The notes beneath the pieces were generated by a model, which searched no databases, was not told the origin of the DNA, and saw only the letters and a list, made by a program, of their open reading frames with translations. From positions 1-7,184 of the forward strand of contig DYBS01000111.1 in NCBI GenBank assembly GCA_019418525.1: 7,184 nt of DNA, in the 5' to 3' direction. The translations under genes and the position numbers were made by a program. This DNA is from Clostridiales bacterium. GTDB lineage: Bacteria > Bacillota > Clostridia > Oscillospirales > Oscillospiraceae. Positions 6,151-7,184 of the stretch are shown one piece after another; the first letter of the stretch is position 1; each line of letters begins with the position of its first letter.

Positions 6151-7184
6151 TTACTCGACTTTGCCGCCGTGGACCGGCAGGCGCATGTATTCCACGTTCT
6201 CGGTGATATCCTCGATGATCCCGGAGGAGGCGAACTTGGCGGCCTGGCGGATGGCGTTCTTGATGGCATAGTCGTCGGAGGAGCCGTGGGCCTTGATGAC
6301 CGGCTTGGAGATACCGATGAAGGCGGTGCCGCCCACCTCGCCGGCGTCCAGCATCTTCTTCAGGTCCTGGATGCCGTCCATCACCAGCAGGGCGGCCAGC
6401 TTGGTGAGAAGGTTTTTCTTGAACATGTCCTTCATCTTTTTGGCCAGGAAGCCGCCGGTGCCCTCCATGGTTTTGAGGAAGATGTTGCCGGAGTAGCCGT
6501 CGGAGACGATGACGTCGGCCTGGCCGTACACGGCCTCCTTGCCCTCCACGTTGCCCACGAAGTGGATGCGGCCCTGGTCCCCGGCCTCTTTGAGGAGCTG
6601 ATAGGTCCGCTGCTGGAGCTCGGTGCCCTTGGAGGGCTCGGCGCCGATGTTCAGAAGGCCCACCCGGGGCTCGGGGCGGCCCAGCACGTGCTCGGCGTAA
6701 TAGGAGCCCATGAAGGCGAACTGGAGCAGGTACTCGGGGGTACACTCGGCGGTGGCGCCGCAGTCGATGAGCACCGCGCCGCCCGCGGCAGTGGGGACCA
6801 CCGGGGCCATGGCCGCCCGGCGGATGCCCTTGATGCGCTTGACCAGCAGGGTGGCCGCCGCCAAAAGGGCGCCGGTGCTGCCCGCCGAGACGAAGGCGTC
6901 GCCCTTGCCGTCCTTGAGCAGGTTCAGGCCCACGGTGAGAGAGGAGTCCTTCTTCTCCCGAAACGCCGTGGCGGGGTTGTCGCAGATCTCCACCACCTCG
7001 CTGGCGTGGACGATCTCCATGCCGGTGGGGGGCTCCTCCATGCCCTCCTCGTTGAGGACCTTGAGGATCTCCTCCCCACGGCCCACCAGGATGACCTCGG
7101 TGCCCTGCTCCCGCAGCGCCGCCAGCGCACCTTTTACATTGGAGGCCGGCGCGTTGTCCCCGCCCATAGCGTCTACGATGATTT
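6151..7184 (-). CDS. plsX: Phosphate acyltransferase PlsX (start just outside window)
   Basis: PlsX converts acyl-ACP and inorganic phosphate to acyl-phosphate, the donor PlsY uses for the first acylation of glycerol-3-phosphate; it acts at the inner face of the membrane. There are 343 complete codons. Counted from the first one visible, IIVDAMGGDNAP is at 1-12, SAGSTGALLAAA at about 99-110, the LIDCGATAECTPEYLLQF block at about 138-155, RVGLLNIGAEPSKGTEL at about 173-189 and GNVEGKEAVYGQADVIVSDG at about 210-229. All match conserved PlsX blocks. The reading frame is open to the right edge and the usual N-terminus is MKIIVDAMGGD or similar, so only about two residues are missing; the internal ATG at 7165-7167 is not the start. 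The total is about 345 residues, normal for the family. A 141-bp gap and a separate promoter divide it from acpP. Confidence 0.96.
   Translation of the reverse strand, partial: IIVDAMGGDNAPASNVKGALAALREQGTEVILVGRGEEILKVLNEEGMEEPPTGMEIVHASEVVEICDNPATAFREKKDSSLTVGLNLLKDGKGDAFVSAGSTGALLAAATLLVKRIKGIRRAAMAPVVPTAAGGAVLIDCGATAECTPEYLLQFAFMGSYYAEHVLGRPEPRVGLLNIGAEPSKGTELQQRTYQLLKEAGDQGRIHFVGNVEGKEAVYGQADVIVSDGYSGNIFLKTMEGTGGFLAKKMKDMFKKNLLTKLAALLVMDGIQDLKKMLDAGEVGGTAFIGISKPVIKAHGSSDDYAIKNAIRQAAKFASSGIIEDITENVEYMRLPVHGGKVE

Noticed and set aside
1..7184. Search for a novel defence, mobile or biosynthetic system
   Set aside because: All six genes are recognised conserved housekeeping genes on one strand with short gaps. 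There are no integrase or transposase remains, no spacer-repeat arrays, no change in base composition and no unknown reading frame of plausible quality.

Overview
The window is a conserved housekeeping cluster, with every gene on the minus strand. Read in the direction of transcription (high to low coordinates) it is plsX (5' end cut by the window edge), acpP, rnc, smc, ftsY and rph (3' end cut by the window edge). The high G+C content, good AGGAGG-type ribosome binding sites, consensus sigma-A-like promoters and the gene order point to a Gram-positive anaerobe of the Clostridia. A GC-rich gut member of the Oscillospiraceae is my best inference from protein sequence and gene order, but I could not test the lineage.

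Layout. At 6151-7184, plsX (acyl-ACP:phosphate acyltransferase) runs off the right edge. A 141-bp intergenic region (6010-6150) holds a near-consensus promoter (TTGACA, 17 bp, TATTAT) that drives acpP. acpP (5776-6009) encodes acyl carrier protein and is followed by a strong intrinsic terminator (5728-5761). This lies only 24 bp before the rnc start codon, so rnc (RNase III, 5026-5703) must rely on read-through or on a promoter I cannot see. A second hairpin terminator (4977-5016) follows rnc. smc (1294-4863) then has its own promoter (TTTACA, 18 bp, extended TGT-TATAAT) and very probably starts at a TTG codon. ftsY (357-1265) and rph (1-323) follow with gaps of 28 and 33 bp and no terminator, so smc-ftsY-rph looks like one operon.

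How the genes relate. PlsX makes acyl-phosphate from acyl-ACP for phospholipid synthesis, and AcpP carries the acyl chain. RNase III cuts double-stranded RNA in rRNA maturation and mRNA turnover. SMC organises and segregates the chromosome. FtsY is the signal recognition particle receptor that brings ribosomes to the membrane. RNase PH trims tRNA 3' ends. Together they link membrane lipid supply, RNA processing, chromosome segregation and protein targeting, a linkage that is old and widespread in Firmicutes.

I found no mobile element, CRISPR array, tRNA, rRNA or unknown gene, and no gene-free stretch longer than 141 bp. Nothing here supports a novel system. The points worth a second look are regulatory: how the cluster is divided by terminators and promoters, two repeat structures overlapping -35 boxes, and the start codons of smc and rnc.
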